DNA from: JAJOKI01 sp964412405
GTDB taxonomy: Archaea; Halobacteriota; UBA148; JAJOKI01
NCBI GenBank assembly: GCA_964412405.1
Contig: CAYPOB010000014.1
Coordinates: 1-18,568 of the forward strand
Direction: 5' to 3'
Length of the DNA stretch: 18,568 nt
A model generated the notes under the pieces. It saw only the letters and a program-made list of their open reading frames with translations. It ran no database searches and was not told the DNA's origin. Shown here piece after piece: positions 1 through 6,423 of the stretch. The translations under genes and the position numbers were made by a program. How positions within the stretch are numbered: position 1 is the stretch's first letter; every line of letters begins with the position of its first letter.

Positions 1-1165
1 CCAACTTTTCTGCAACTGCTCCTGTTGTTCCTGAACCAGCGAAGAAGTCTGCGACAATTGAACCTTCATTTGAAGCTAATTTAATAATTCTATCCATAAA
101 CCTTTGTGGTTTTTGTGTTGCATAGTCTAAATTCTCTTTTGCCTGTCCCTGAACTGGAGCAATATCCATCCAAATATCTTGAAGAGGTATTCCTTTTGCT
201 TCATCCAGAAACATTTTTTTCCTAGGAACATTACCTGGTTTAGTTTGATAAATTTTCCCTTCCTCCAGTAATTTATTCATATTTTCTTTAGTATATTGCC
301 AGAATCTTTTAATTCCTAAAAACTCATAATAAGGATTTCCTTTAGCTGCACCTCCTGGAGCAGTCAAAGATACTGATTGAAATTTTCGCCCAGTTTTTTC
401 ATCTACATATCTAAAATGTTTTTCCATATATTCTTTAGAGTAAGGTGTATAAATTAAATTTAGTATATATTTTTCAGATTTTGAATAAGATAAAATCACA
501 TCATGTAATCTTCCTAGGTGTTTTGCACCCTGGCCAACATCCCCATGGGCAAAAGTTCTTCTCCATACAATTTCATTATGAAAATTATCTTTTCCAAAAA
601 TTTCATCCAAAATAACTTTAACATAATGTCCAACATGCCAATCAATATGGACATAAATACTTCCTTGTTCTGAAAGCAATTCTCTCATTAAAATTAATCT
701 TGGAATCATCATTTCCAAATAAGAAACTGTACCATTCTTCCAGGTATCAGAATAAGCATGTTGTTCTATAACTGTTGGTTTTGATTCTATATCTGTTCCC
801 GGAAGATGAATTTTTGTCCTGTAATCTGCTTTGCTATCAAACGGGGGGTCAATGTAAATTAAATCAATTTTTCCTCGCATTGAGGGCATTCCTGTTTGAA
901 CATCTCCTGCTAAAAGTGCTTGCAAGGCCAAAAGATTATCTCCATAAACTAATCGATTAAACCAATCTTTTTTTACATCGTCTTTAACTGCCTGTCCTGT
1001 AAATAGGTTAAGTCCTCCTTTTGCTTTTGTTGGAAGAACCAATTCATTAGTTTGTAAAGTAATCTTATTTTTTCTAGAAAGATTACCTAAAATTCTTTCA
1101 GCTTGCTTTTTGCCCCTCTCAATAATTTTAGGCAATTCTGTGATTAGTGATTTTGTTTCTGCCAT
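1..1165 (-). CDS. Adenine-specific DNA methyltransferase, beta class (type III Mod-like), C-terminus beyond window
   Basis: This is the first 388 codons of a gene that runs off the left edge, beginning at ATG 1165. The visible protein has the DPPF catalytic motif (residues 106-109, in context LIYIDPPFDSKADYR) and, about 260 residues later, the AdoMet-binding motif DFFAGSGTTG near the window edge. DPPF before FxGxG is the beta-class order of N6-adenine or N4-cytosine methyltransferases and is typical of type III Mod subunits. Between them lie the motifs LVYGDNLLALQALL and GSIYVHIDWHVGHYVK, familiar from large archaeal and bacterial modification enzymes. The start overlaps the stop of the upstream ribbon-helix-helix gene (TAATG), so the two are probably co-translated. 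The stretch is visibly more AT-rich than the core genes, in keeping with transfer. A cognate restriction subunit would have to lie left of the window. Confidence 0.88.
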   Translation of the reverse strand, partial: MAETKSLITELPKIIERGKKQAERILGNLSRKNKITLQTNELVLPTKAKGGLNLFTGQAVKDDVKKDWFNRLVYGDNLLALQALLAGDVQTGMPSMRGKIDLIYIDPPFDSKADYRTKIHLPGTDIESKPTVIEQHAYSDTWKNGTVSYLEMMIPRLILMRELLSEQGSIYVHIDWHVGHYVKVILDEIFGKDNFHNEIVWRRTFAHGDVGQGAKHLGRLHDVILSYSKSEKYILNLIYTPYSKEYMEKHFRYVDEKTGRKFQSVSLTAPGGAAKGNPYYEFLGIKRFWQYTKENMNKLLEEGKIYQTKPGNVPRKKMFLDEAKGIPLQDIWMDIAPVQGQAKENLDYATQKPQRFMDRIIKLASNEGSIVADFFAGSGTTGAVAEKL

Positions 1166-1308
1166 TATGATGGCCCCTCTTTCTTTAATTGTTCTTCCAT
1201 CATAATCTCAACCTGTCGTGATATTAATAAACCCTTCTTCTTGCAGAACTCTCTGTATCTATCATACACTTCTGAATTAACCCTTAAAGTGATGTTTTTT
1301 GATTCCAT
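1165..1308 (-). CDS. Small ribbon-helix-helix (CopG/Arc-like) protein, 47 aa
   Basis: This 47-residue protein begins MESKNITLRVNSEVYDRYRE. It has a short beta strand (ITLRVN) followed by two helices, the size and pattern of a ribbon-helix-helix DNA-binding domain. I chose ATG 1308 because GAGGG lies 7 bases upstream and a TATA box sits at 1346-1355; a longer frame to 1386 would begin upstream of that promoter. The stop overlaps the methyltransferase start by one base, so the protein probably regulates the modification gene or works with it. The fold assignment rests on residue pattern only. It could also be an orphan antitoxin-like regulator. Confidence 0.6.
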   Translation of the reverse strand: MESKNITLRVNSEVYDRYREFCKKKGLLISRQVEIMMEEQLKKEGPS

Positions 1309-1345
1309 ATTGACTTCCCTCTTAATGCATAAATATCTACAAATG

Positions 1346-1355
1346 TATATAAATA
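1346..1355 (-). promoter_or_regulatory. TATA box for the RHH-methyltransferase operon
   Basis: TATTTATATA on the minus strand lies about 40 bases upstream of the ribbon-helix-helix start. That places transcription start near 1325, with a leader of roughly 15-20 bases that contains the GAGGG ribosome binding site. The match is by eye. Confidence 0.5.
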
Positions 1356-1455
1356 TTACCCTTTTTAAAGTTTTCTCACCCATCAAGGTTGGATAGGCGA
1401 CACGGTTTTAAGATAAGGGGAGACATTTCAAATAGTTATATATCCTCCTTTTCTT

Positions 1456-1474
1456 AATGCGGCTGCCGGGATTC
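1456..1474 (-). repeat. Duplicated tRNA-Gly 3' end (att-like direct repeat)
   Basis: The 19 bases aatgcggctgccgggattc repeat exactly 1654-1672, which is the 3' end of the tRNA-Gly gene (acceptor strand, part of the T-arm and two flanking bases). Beyond 1474 the copy decays (aaactg instead of gaacccggg). The two copies are 198 bases apart. Partial tRNA 3'-end duplications are the usual scar of tyrosine-recombinase integration into tRNA genes, and AT-rich accessory DNA lies on this side. No integrase is visible in the window. Confidence 0.6.
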
Positions 1475-1479
1475 AAACT

Positions 1480-1623
1480 GAAGGGTTACACCCTTTCAAA
1501 ACCCGTGTCCTACACTCGCTTCGCTCGGTAAGGCCAATACAATCTTTTAAAGAAGGTTTACACCCTTTCAAAACCCGTGTCCTACACTCGCTTCGCTCGG
1601 TAAGACCAAGACAATCTTTTAAA
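1480..1623. repeat. Two 72-bp tandem repeats with hairpin content
   Basis: Copy 1 is 1480-1551 and copy 2 is 1552-1623. They differ at three positions that I can count. Each contains a hairpin-like AAGGGT-TAC-ACCCTT (imperfect in copy 2) and the motif CTACACTCGCTTCGCTCGG (from 1510 and from 1582). The same motif, with two changes and in reverse orientation, occurs in the tRNA-Gly intron at 1785-1805. The array lies between the intact tRNA-Gly and its duplicated 3' end. Confidence 0.85.
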
Positions 1624-1655
1624 GTTGTGTTAAATGATGCTTTGGCAAATCTAAA

Positions 1656-1874
1656 TGCGGCTGCCGGGATTCGAACCCGGGCTTCAAGCTGTTTCCGCAA
1701 CCCTCAAAAGGGTTGATCGTTTTTTGTGCACCACTTCGGTTGCACTTCGTGGCTTTTCTTCACCTTTCATGAGAGCCATAGTGCTACTGAGCGAAGCGAA
1801 TGTAGCACATTTTGATCAACCTTTTTTAAAAGGTTGTTGGGAAGCTTGAGTCCTAACCACTAGACTACAGCCGC
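1656..1874 (-). tRNA. tRNA-Gly(CCC) interrupted by a 147-base intron
   Basis: The exons give a 72-base cloverleaf: acceptor GCGGCTG/CAGCCGC (7 bp) with discriminator A, a D-arm with AGTGGTTA loop, anticodon stem CAAGC/GCTTG with loop TTCCCAA (anticodon CCC), a four-base variable region, and T-arm CCGGG-TTCGAAT-CCCGG. CCA is not encoded. The 5' exon is 1838-1874 and the 3' exon 1656-1690, so the intron interrupts the loop at the canonical 37/38 position. It is the likely integration target for the accessory DNA to its left, since its 3' end is duplicated at 1456-1474. Confidence 0.93.
1691..1837 (-). other. Archaeal tRNA intron (BHB-like splice site), unusually long and hairpin-rich
   Basis: On the minus strand exon TTCC (1840-1843) pairs with intron GGAA (1693-1696). 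The 3-base bulges CAA (1837-1839) and ACA (1690-1692) flank this helix, and CAACC (1832-1836) pairs with GGTTG (1698-1702) beyond it. Cutting after the second bulge base on both sides restores a seven-base anticodon loop. One extra base (1697) makes it a relaxed rather than perfect bulge-helix-bulge. The body carries inverted repeats: 1699-1704/1709-1714, 1726-1730/1741-1745, 1781-1787/1802-1808 and 1817-1824/1829-1836. I see no homing endonuclease frame in it. Confidence 0.75.
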
Positions 1875-2209
1875 TGACCTATATAATCACTCCTTCTACT
1901 GAAAACGCTTAACACTATTTACGACGAACATCCCATATTAAACTTACAATGATATATACTATACACTATATGCTATTATGTATCCTGCTACTTTCTTGCT
2001 CGTGTTTGGGCTCTCTTGTTGATGGCAGGTATGTTTTGGCAATGTATATTTAAAAAAGATGAGAAGTAATAGATGATAACATGGAAAAGGGATTTGAGGA
2101 AAATGAACAAGGAACTTGAGAGAATTATAAAAACTCTCAAAAGTTTGGAAGAGCAGATAAGAAATGAGTAATTAAGGCAGTCGTGATAGTATGTTAGGTG
2201 ATGCTTAGC
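1875..2209. other. Spacer with no convincing gene
   Basis: The stretch is AT-rich with several TATA-like strings (for example 1948-1975) and one possible micro-ORF at 2103-2171, listed separately. The tRNA-Gly promoter must lie in its left part. A TATA-like GTAAATAG on the minus strand at 1914-1921 is about the right distance from the tRNA. Confidence 0.5.
2103..2171 (+). CDS. Possible 22-aa charged peptide, doubtful
   Basis: ATG 2103 follows GAGGAAA, and the 22-residue product (MNKELERIIKTLKSLEEQ...) is charged with heptad-like leucine and isoleucine spacing. A TATA-like TATATTTAAAAA lies at 2045-2056; its predicted start site fits the ATG at 2081, which opens a different 12-codon frame. 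The pair of frames may be a decayed longer gene. I do not recognise it. Confidence 0.15.
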   Translation: MNKELERIIKTLKSLEEQIRNE

Positions 2210-2656
2210 CTATTCCCCATCCCCCTGGAAAGCACTATTGCATGGTGGAAGCTCACAGTATTTGTTAAAGTAGTTTCTTAAGGCAGTCTTTTCCTCGAGC
2301 TTCATATCTTTGCACCCCATAACCCAAAATTGAAGCCGATGTCTGGTAAAATTTTTCCGCCTTCGGAGTTTAGGGAGTGCTTGGTGATACGTTGCAGACC
2401 CAGAATGATAGTTTTCCCCTTTATAAAACTCATAAACTCTTACCCTTAACGAACGACCAGTTATAGTTTCGCCATCACCTGACCTGCCGATGTAGATAAT
2501 TCCGTCGGGATCTTTGCCACCGATACGTGGAATAGCTATAGGTCTCCCCCCAGCATCAATTATACCTATCTAGTATATGCCGTACGACTTCCCCCATTTG
2601 TCATAATTGGATTTTAGTTCCAACTCAGCACAATCATGCCATTTAGACCAATCCAT
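2210..2656 (-). pseudogene. GIY-YIG nuclease domain protein with in-frame TAG at codon 29
   Basis: From ATG 2656 the frame reads MDWSKWHDCAELELKSNY..., reaches SYGIY, meets TAG (2570-2572), then continues IGIIDAGGRPIAIPRI... DGIIYIGRSG... to a second TAG at 2210-2212. With the stop bridged this gives 148 residues. The pair GIY and YIG with the downstream R-x-L-x-x-R-V-x-x-F segment is the GIY-YIG nuclease core, so the gene is recognisable on both sides of the stop. The rest of the frame is open and normal in composition, so the loss is recent or the TAG is read through. TAG clearly ends genes here (SepCysS, dph2, csl4, leuD). Restart inside would lose the GIY strand. A TATA-like box lies at 2693-2700. 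Confidence 0.7.
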
Positions 2657-2692
2657 TTTTGTTCGCTACTCCGACTGAATTGAATATAACTA

Positions 2693-2700
2693 CTTTATAT
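2693..2700 (-). promoter_or_regulatory. Candidate TATA box for the GIY-YIG gene
   Basis: ATATAAAG on the minus strand lies 37 bases upstream of ATG 2656, which gives a predicted leader of about 10-15 bases. A GGAG string sits about 12 bases before the ATG. The evidence is position and sequence only. Confidence 0.35.
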
Positions 2701-2803
2701 GCGAATCCCCTCATAAAAAGACTCTTACTAGATTTAAAAGCTAAACTTACCTTACTATATGATCACCGACTTGGTTGGTGGAATTTTACTTTCGGGAGTA
2801 CTA

Positions 2804-2826
2804 AAGCACACCAAATCTCATCTGGT
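2804..2826 (+). repeat. Direct repeat, left of vapBC
   Basis: Pairs with 3584-3606: 19 of 23 positions match, with core cacaccaaatcYcatc. It lies upstream of the antitoxin promoter. Confidence 0.5.
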
Positions 2827-2864
2827 TAAGCTATATCATCCTCATTTAACTGTGTATCGTAAAC

Positions 2865-2873
2865 CTTATATAG
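2865..2873 (+). promoter_or_regulatory. TATA box of vapBC, leaderless start
   Basis: CTTATATAG is centred about 25 bases upstream of the ATG at 2894, which is the archaeal TATA-to-start-site distance. The antitoxin mRNA would therefore begin at or within a base or two of its start codon. This supports 2894 over the longer frame to 2759, whose first part lies upstream of this box. Confidence 0.6.
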
Positions 2874-2893
2874 TTAAACATAAACATAAACAT

Positions 2894-3136
2894 ATGGTGA
2901 TGTTCGTGGCGACAAAGACGATCACGATAACAGAGAAAGCATACAAAACCATAGCTCGGGAGAAACGCAAGGTTGAGAGTTTTTCGGAGCTGATGCTAAG
3001 GCTGAGTAAGAGAGGAAAGATAATGGACTGCTTCGGCTCATGGAAGATGTCCGAAGAGGAGGAAAAAGCGTTCACAGAAATTCTACCAAAAGCTTGGAAA
3101 AAAGCCGATGAAACGCTGAGAGAGGCAGTAGAATGA
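2894..3136 (+). CDS. vapB: VapB-type antitoxin (UPF0330/DUF217-like)
   Basis: This 80-residue protein has the archaeal VapB pattern TKTITITEKAYKTIAREK, then ESFSELMLRLSKRGKIMDCFGSWK and an acidic, helical C-terminus rich in Glu and Lys. The N-terminal part should dimerise and bind the operon's own promoter, and the C-terminal tail should block the VapC active site. The start at 2894 (or 2900, two codons on) is chosen from the TATA position. The frame upstream to 2759 lacks family features. Its stop overlaps the toxin start by four bases (ATGA), the usual translational coupling of toxin-antitoxin pairs. Autoregulation is expected from the family, not shown by an operator I can see. Confidence 0.82.
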   Translation: MVMFVATKTITITEKAYKTIAREKRKVESFSELMLRLSKRGKIMDCFGSWKMSEEEEKAFTEILPKAWKKADETLREAVE

Positions 3137-3522
3137 AGTGTGTGGATACGGATTTTCTCATAGCGGTACTAAAGGGCGATCCAGGGGTAAGGAAAAAGGC
3201 AGAGGAATTGGATGGAGAAGGAAGGAACGCCACAACGAGCATGAATGCCTTCGAACTCTATGTCGGCTCTCATGTTCTGAAAAAGAAAAGACATGACCAA
3301 AAGGAAGTGAAAAGTTTATTGTCGAGGTTTGATATATTGGGCCTGGATGAGGACGGTGCAGAAAAGGCAGGAGAAATATATGCCCAGCTCCTAAACAAAG
3401 GAGAGACGATAGATATCAGAGATTCCATCATAGCCGGGATTGCGCTGAACAATGCGTGCAACCTCGTGACCAGGGACAAACACTTCGAGCGAGTGAAGAG
3501 ATTATCTGTGGAAAAATGGTGA
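3133..3522 (+). CDS. vapC: VapC-type PIN-domain ribonuclease toxin
   Basis: The 129-residue PIN domain starts MKCVDTDFLIAVLKG and ends at the usual length for the family. The four acidic metal-binding residues are in place: D5 (in VDTDFLI), E41 (NAFELYVG), D97 (IRDSIIAGIA) and D115 (VTRDKHF). The fold cleaves RNA, and archaeal VapC proteins commonly target tRNA or rRNA, but the target cannot be read from sequence. It is coupled to vapB by a four-base overlap. All catalytic residues are intact, so the toxin is probably active and needs the antitoxin. Confidence 0.9.
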   Translation: MKCVDTDFLIAVLKGDPGVRKKAEELDGEGRNATTSMNAFELYVGSHVLKKKRHDQKEVKSLLSRFDILGLDEDGAEKAGEIYAQLLNKGETIDIRDSIIAGIALNNACNLVTRDKHFERVKRLSVEKW

Positions 3523-3583
3523 AATGTTCGCGTTGATGTCTGATATGAGAACGTGCATCAATCGCGTCTTCATTCATAGCATG

Positions 3584-3606
3584 AAACACACCAAATCCCA
3601 TCGGAT
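3584..3606 (+). repeat. Direct repeat, right of vapBC
   Basis: Second copy of the repeat at 2804-2826. It lies between the vapC stop and the SepCysS stop, in the short gap of about 100 bases that otherwise holds nothing I recognise. Confidence 0.5.
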
Positions 3607-3619
3607 GAATGACAAAATC

Positions 3620-4753
3620 CTACTGGTATTTTCTGATGATATCATCAAACGCATCGATTACGACCTTCAGCTCGCTGCGGGGCAAACCAAACGTGCTCAA
3701 CTTGAAAAATTTGGTCAATCCTGGTTTGATGCCGTGAATATTGCGTTCTTTTAACTCTTTATAAAGGAAGTATCTGCCGTCCTTTGCCCTCTGTGATATC
3801 TCGTAAAGATTCTGCGCCTCAAAGAACATCAAATCGTGCCTATGTGGTCTATCCCCCAGCTGCCTGAGTCCGAGGTTTTCCAGTTGGGAGGAGAACCACT
3901 GAGCTTTGCGCACCTCTTCGTTCCAATGTTTCACGCGCTCCACAACGCTCGGAAAAGATGCCATCATGGTCATGATGGTCGCGCCCCTGGCAGTGCAGCC
4001 GAGCAGTTCAATCTCTTTATTCTTGAAAAGTTTTGACTTCTTGAGAACCGTGTCCTTGTGCTCCCCCGTCATACCGAGCACGCCTATGGGGCCGGAGGAT
4101 GCCATTGATTTGTGACCACTGCCAACGATGAAGTTCGCCCCAATGTCATTAGCACTTACTGGCATTCTTCCGACGGCGTATGCCCCGTTCAATAAAAGGG
4201 GAGTTCCATATTCATGGCAGATGCTTGCAACGCGCTTCGCATCCACGATGTTACCATAATTGCCGTCTGGATATGTAAGCAAAGCCAGTGCCGGCAACTT
4301 ACCCGTCTCTTTTTTGACATCTTCGATTGCCTTTGCATAGTCATCTGGGGTTATTTTATAATATGGGTAATCGGAGTTGGGAACCGTCTTGATGTTCATC
4401 CCAGCTCGTTCTGCGGCGACGAGCGAAGTATAATGGGCATTCTCATCGAGCACGATTGTGTCGCCTTTGTCTGCCAGCGCGTGCATGATCGCGAACTTTG
4501 CTTCTCTAGCGCCATTGGTAACACGTGCATGCTCTACACCTAAAAACTCTGGTAATGCCCTGTGAATAAAATCATATATCGGAGGGGTCTTGATCTGGTC
4601 CAGTGCACCAGTACAGAAATCACAGACGGAGTAGCCGTCCCCCCACTCGAGGAGCGCATCCCTTGCCTCGGGCGTGAGTATACCACCTCTCTGAAGCGGG
4701 TCGATGTTGATCATCTTTCTCGTATCCCGCTTTACGTCTCGAAACTTCTGCAT
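3620..4753 (-). CDS. pscS: Sep-tRNA:Cys-tRNA synthase (SepCysS)
   Basis: This PLP enzyme converts O-phosphoseryl-tRNA(Cys), made by SepRS, to Cys-tRNA(Cys) using a sulfur donor; it is the archaeal route to cysteine in methanogens and Archaeoglobus. The 377-residue protein has the family signature throughout: INIDPLQRGGILTPEARDAL, GDGYSVCDFC, RVTNGAREAKFA and the PLP lysine in GSGHKSMASSGPIGV (K215 from this start). The cysteines needed for sulfur transfer or cluster binding, C44-x-x-C47 and C253 (LLGCTARG), are present. I take ATG 4753; a TTG three codons upstream (4762) is possible. The gene follows the DUF99 gene by about 45 bases and has its own TATA-like box. The SepRS gene is not in the window. 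Confidence 0.96.
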   Translation of the reverse strand: MQKFRDVKRDTRKMINIDPLQRGGILTPEARDALLEWGDGYSVCDFCTGALDQIKTPPIYDFIHRALPEFLGVEHARVTNGAREAKFAIMHALADKGDTIVLDENAHYTSLVAAERAGMNIKTVPNSDYPYYKITPDDYAKAIEDVKKETGKLPALALLTYPDGNYGNIVDAKRVASICHEYGTPLLLNGAYAVGRMPVSANDIGANFIVGSGHKSMASSGPIGVLGMTGEHKDTVLKKSKLFKNKEIELLGCTARGATIMTMMASFPSVVERVKHWNEEVRKAQWFSSQLENLGLRQLGDRPHRHDLMFFEAQNLYEISQRAKDGRYFLYKELKERNIHGIKPGLTKFFKLSTFGLPRSELKVVIDAFDDIIRKYQ

Positions 4754-4793
4754 GTTGGACAATCTAAATACCTACCCCATACATGGAGACACA

Positions 4794-4805
4794 CCATATT
4801 TAAAC
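4794..4805 (-). promoter_or_regulatory. TATA box for SepCysS
   Basis: GTTTAAATATGG on the minus strand overlaps the end of the DUF99 gene and predicts a start near 4773, about 20 bases before ATG 4753. SepCysS may thus be transcribed alone as well as with DUF99. Confidence 0.45.
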
Positions 4806-5375
4806 TTTGGATATCCCTGCTCCCTTTGAGAATATCCTGCTGGCAATCAGATGTGCAACCCTCAGTGGCTCAGGAACTCGGCTGCGTATTGAGGTGAGCT
4901 GCACAAGTTCGGCGGCACTCGAAATATCGATTCCACAACATTGGACGAAAACGGACCCATACGAAGTTGTGATTTCGCGAATATCCCCTGCATTTTGAAC
5001 TAAATTCCATCTTTCTTCAGATCGGTCCAGGTTCGTGAGCGCTTCTTTTACCTTTTTAAGATTTGGCAGCGACTGCATAACCGCGATAATCGGCAGTCCT
5101 GTCTGTCTGTGCAATGCGTTGATATCTACGATATTAAAACCAGCATATGTGATGCCGTCCAGCATGATCACCCGTATCTGCTCATAGCGGTTGGTGCTCT
5201 TTGCCAATTCGACCATTTTTTCCGTGACGTCAAAACCATCCCGTTCGATCTCCGAGCGAACCGCATCATCCAACCAGTCAGCGCCCCTGAAAACAGCTCC
5301 AATTAACACCACGTTAGCAGATACGATCGGTCCATCATCGATGGCAAGTATTCGAATCTCGGGTTTGATGTGCAT
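4800..5375 (-). CDS. DUF99 family protein
   Basis: This 191-residue protein begins MHIKPEIRILAIDDGPIV and has the DUF99 (UPF0215) pattern: an early D-D-G, LIGAVFRGADWLD, the central VIMLDGITYAGFNIVDI and GLPIIAVMQ, and a C-terminal EPLRVAHLIA helix. The family is archaeal and is thought to be related in fold to endonuclease V, but no activity is established that I know of. ATG 5375 is the only good start. It lies directly upstream of SepCysS on the same strand and is separated from rpoL by 139 bases in which I see no gene, so it probably starts a new transcript. Confidence 0.88.
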   Translation of the reverse strand: MHIKPEIRILAIDDGPIVSANVVLIGAVFRGADWLDDAVRSEIERDGFDVTEKMVELAKSTNRYEQIRVIMLDGITYAGFNIVDINALHRQTGLPIIAVMQSLPNLKKVKEALTNLDRSEERWNLVQNAGDIREITTSYGSVFVQCCGIDISSAAELVQLTSIRSRVPEPLRVAHLIASRIFSKGAGISKV

Positions 5376-5514
5376 GATATATCGTTGGTATTTGTTACAT
5401 TAAAGGGTGTGCTCACCTATTAGGGGGACATTAAATAATAGGGCCGTTTTAAGAATGACCCTTGATAAATTCCTCATGTACTGACAATACTGACAATGAA
5501 GGGACATCGGTCCA

Positions 5515-5811
5515 TCAAATGGATTTAGGTGACTTTACGTGTGCCTTATTCTTAAACTTTCTCTTAAATGAGTCGCATTGCTTGCCCAATAGGGTTGCCG
5601 CATCATTTAATGCTATAATTGGGTCTACGTCCTTCGTTCGTATATACAATACTGGGTCGCTGACACCTAGATGCTTGATGTCATAGGAGGCTATTTTTAC
5701 CCGTTCGTCCTGAAGAAGTATCGATCTTAACGCATTTAAGAGCGTGTGGTCCTCTCCCTTAATTTCCAGCCTGACACCGTCGTCGGTTTTCTCAAAAATA
5801 TTTATATCCAT
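5515..5811 (-). CDS. rpoL: DNA-directed RNA polymerase subunit L (Rpo11)
   Basis: The 98-residue protein MDINIFEKTDDGVRLEIKGE is the archaeal Rpo11/RpoL, homologue of the bacterial alpha N-terminal domain and eukaryotic RPB11/AC19. It pairs with Rpo3 in the polymerase assembly platform. The motif GEDHTLLNALRSILLQDERV is the dimerisation signature. I start at ATG 5811, 14 bases after the csl4 stop with GGGAT before it. The same frame stays open through csl4 DNA to 5892, but that extension is off-family. The C-terminus is slightly longer and more basic (FKRKFKNKAHVKSPKSI) than the shortest homologues. It is the last gene of the run starting at the XRE regulator. Confidence 0.95.
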   Translation of the reverse strand: MDINIFEKTDDGVRLEIKGEDHTLLNALRSILLQDERVKIASYDIKHLGVSDPVLYIRTKDVDPIIALNDAATLLGKQCDSFKRKFKNKAHVKSPKSI

Positions 5812-5825
5812 TTTAATCCCAAAAC

Positions 5826-6395
5826 CTAAATCACGCCGGTTCCATAGCCTTCCGCAATCTTCCGGGTTTCGATATGTTCGCATTCTGGACACTTAAGTGT
5901 GTCGTCCTCTCTTTTAAACATGATTCTGCACCTTGGACAAATGGCTTTTATGACCCCTAGCTCCTTGCCATCGGTACTGAGTCTCAACGTCTTGACATCG
6001 ATGACCTTCCCTAATACGATGTCCATGAAACCAAACTCATGACTTAAATCCTTTACGTATGCATTTTTTATATTCGAGATATGGATCGCGCCACGGTATG
6101 AGGTGGCTAGTTCTCGGTCCTCCTGCCCTTTTATGCGCGCAATATCCACGAGGACAACTGAACTCTTGAGATCTGAGACCCTCCCTATGATGACATCTCC
6201 CTCCTTGGGAACGGCTGGGGTGTCCGTCCGAGGTATTACAGATGCACTCATCTTCTTTGTATCGATCTCGATAACCCCGATGTTCGCCGCATAAATATTG
6301 CCCGCCCTCTCATAGGTTCCAACATCATTTAGAAATTCTTCAGAGGTTCCGATAAAATCTCCCGGTATGACAAAAGCACTTTTTGTTTTTTGCAT
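5826..6395 (-). CDS. csl4: Exosome subunit Csl4
   Basis: Csl4 caps the archaeal RNA exosome (Rrp41-Rrp42 ring) and helps recruit substrates and DnaG. The 189 residues show the N-terminal domain (FVIPGDFIGTSEEFLNDVGTY), an S1 RNA-binding domain (about residues 64-140) and a C-terminal zinc ribbon with C153-x2-C156 and C169-x2-C172. ATG 6395 has AGGGAG nine bases upstream. Csl4 next to rpoL and dph2 is a common euryarchaeal arrangement, which supports a shared translation and RNA-turnover transcript. The stop is TAG. Confidence 0.96.
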   Translation of the reverse strand: MQKTKSAFVIPGDFIGTSEEFLNDVGTYERAGNIYAANIGVIEIDTKKMSASVIPRTDTPAVPKEGDVIIGRVSDLKSSVVLVDIARIKGQEDRELATSYRGAIHISNIKNAYVKDLSHEFGFMDIVLGKVIDVKTLRLSTDGKELGVIKAICPRCRIMFKREDDTLKCPECEHIETRKIAEGYGTGVI

Positions 6396-6423
6396 TTTTT
6401 TTATCTCCCTTTCGATATCTAAA

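Noticed and set aside
1480..1623. Tandem repeats as a CRISPR array
   Set aside because: Only two abutting copies of 72 bp with no unique spacers and no cas genes nearby.
1473..1700. Open frame on the minus strand with a repeated 24-residue unit (LTERSECRTRVLKGC)
   Set aside because: It runs through the tRNA-Gly 3' exon and only translates the 72-bp tandem repeats, whose period happens to be a multiple of three.
1726..1737. 11 of 12 bases shared between the tRNA intron and the dph2 element (GTSCACCACTTC, also at 7262-7273)
   Set aside because: Too short to claim homology between the two elements; kept only as a hint to test.
2570..2572. General reassignment of TAG to a sense codon
   Set aside because: TAG ends SepCysS, dph2, csl4 and leuD at the expected protein lengths, so it is an ordinary stop in this genome.
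2759..2893. N-terminal extension of the vapB frame
   Set aside because: It lies upstream of the TATA box at 2865-2873 and has no family similarity.
5812..5892. Upstream extension of rpoL overlapping csl4
   Set aside because: The extension is csl4 DNA in another frame; RpoL homologues begin at MDINIFEK-like sequence.
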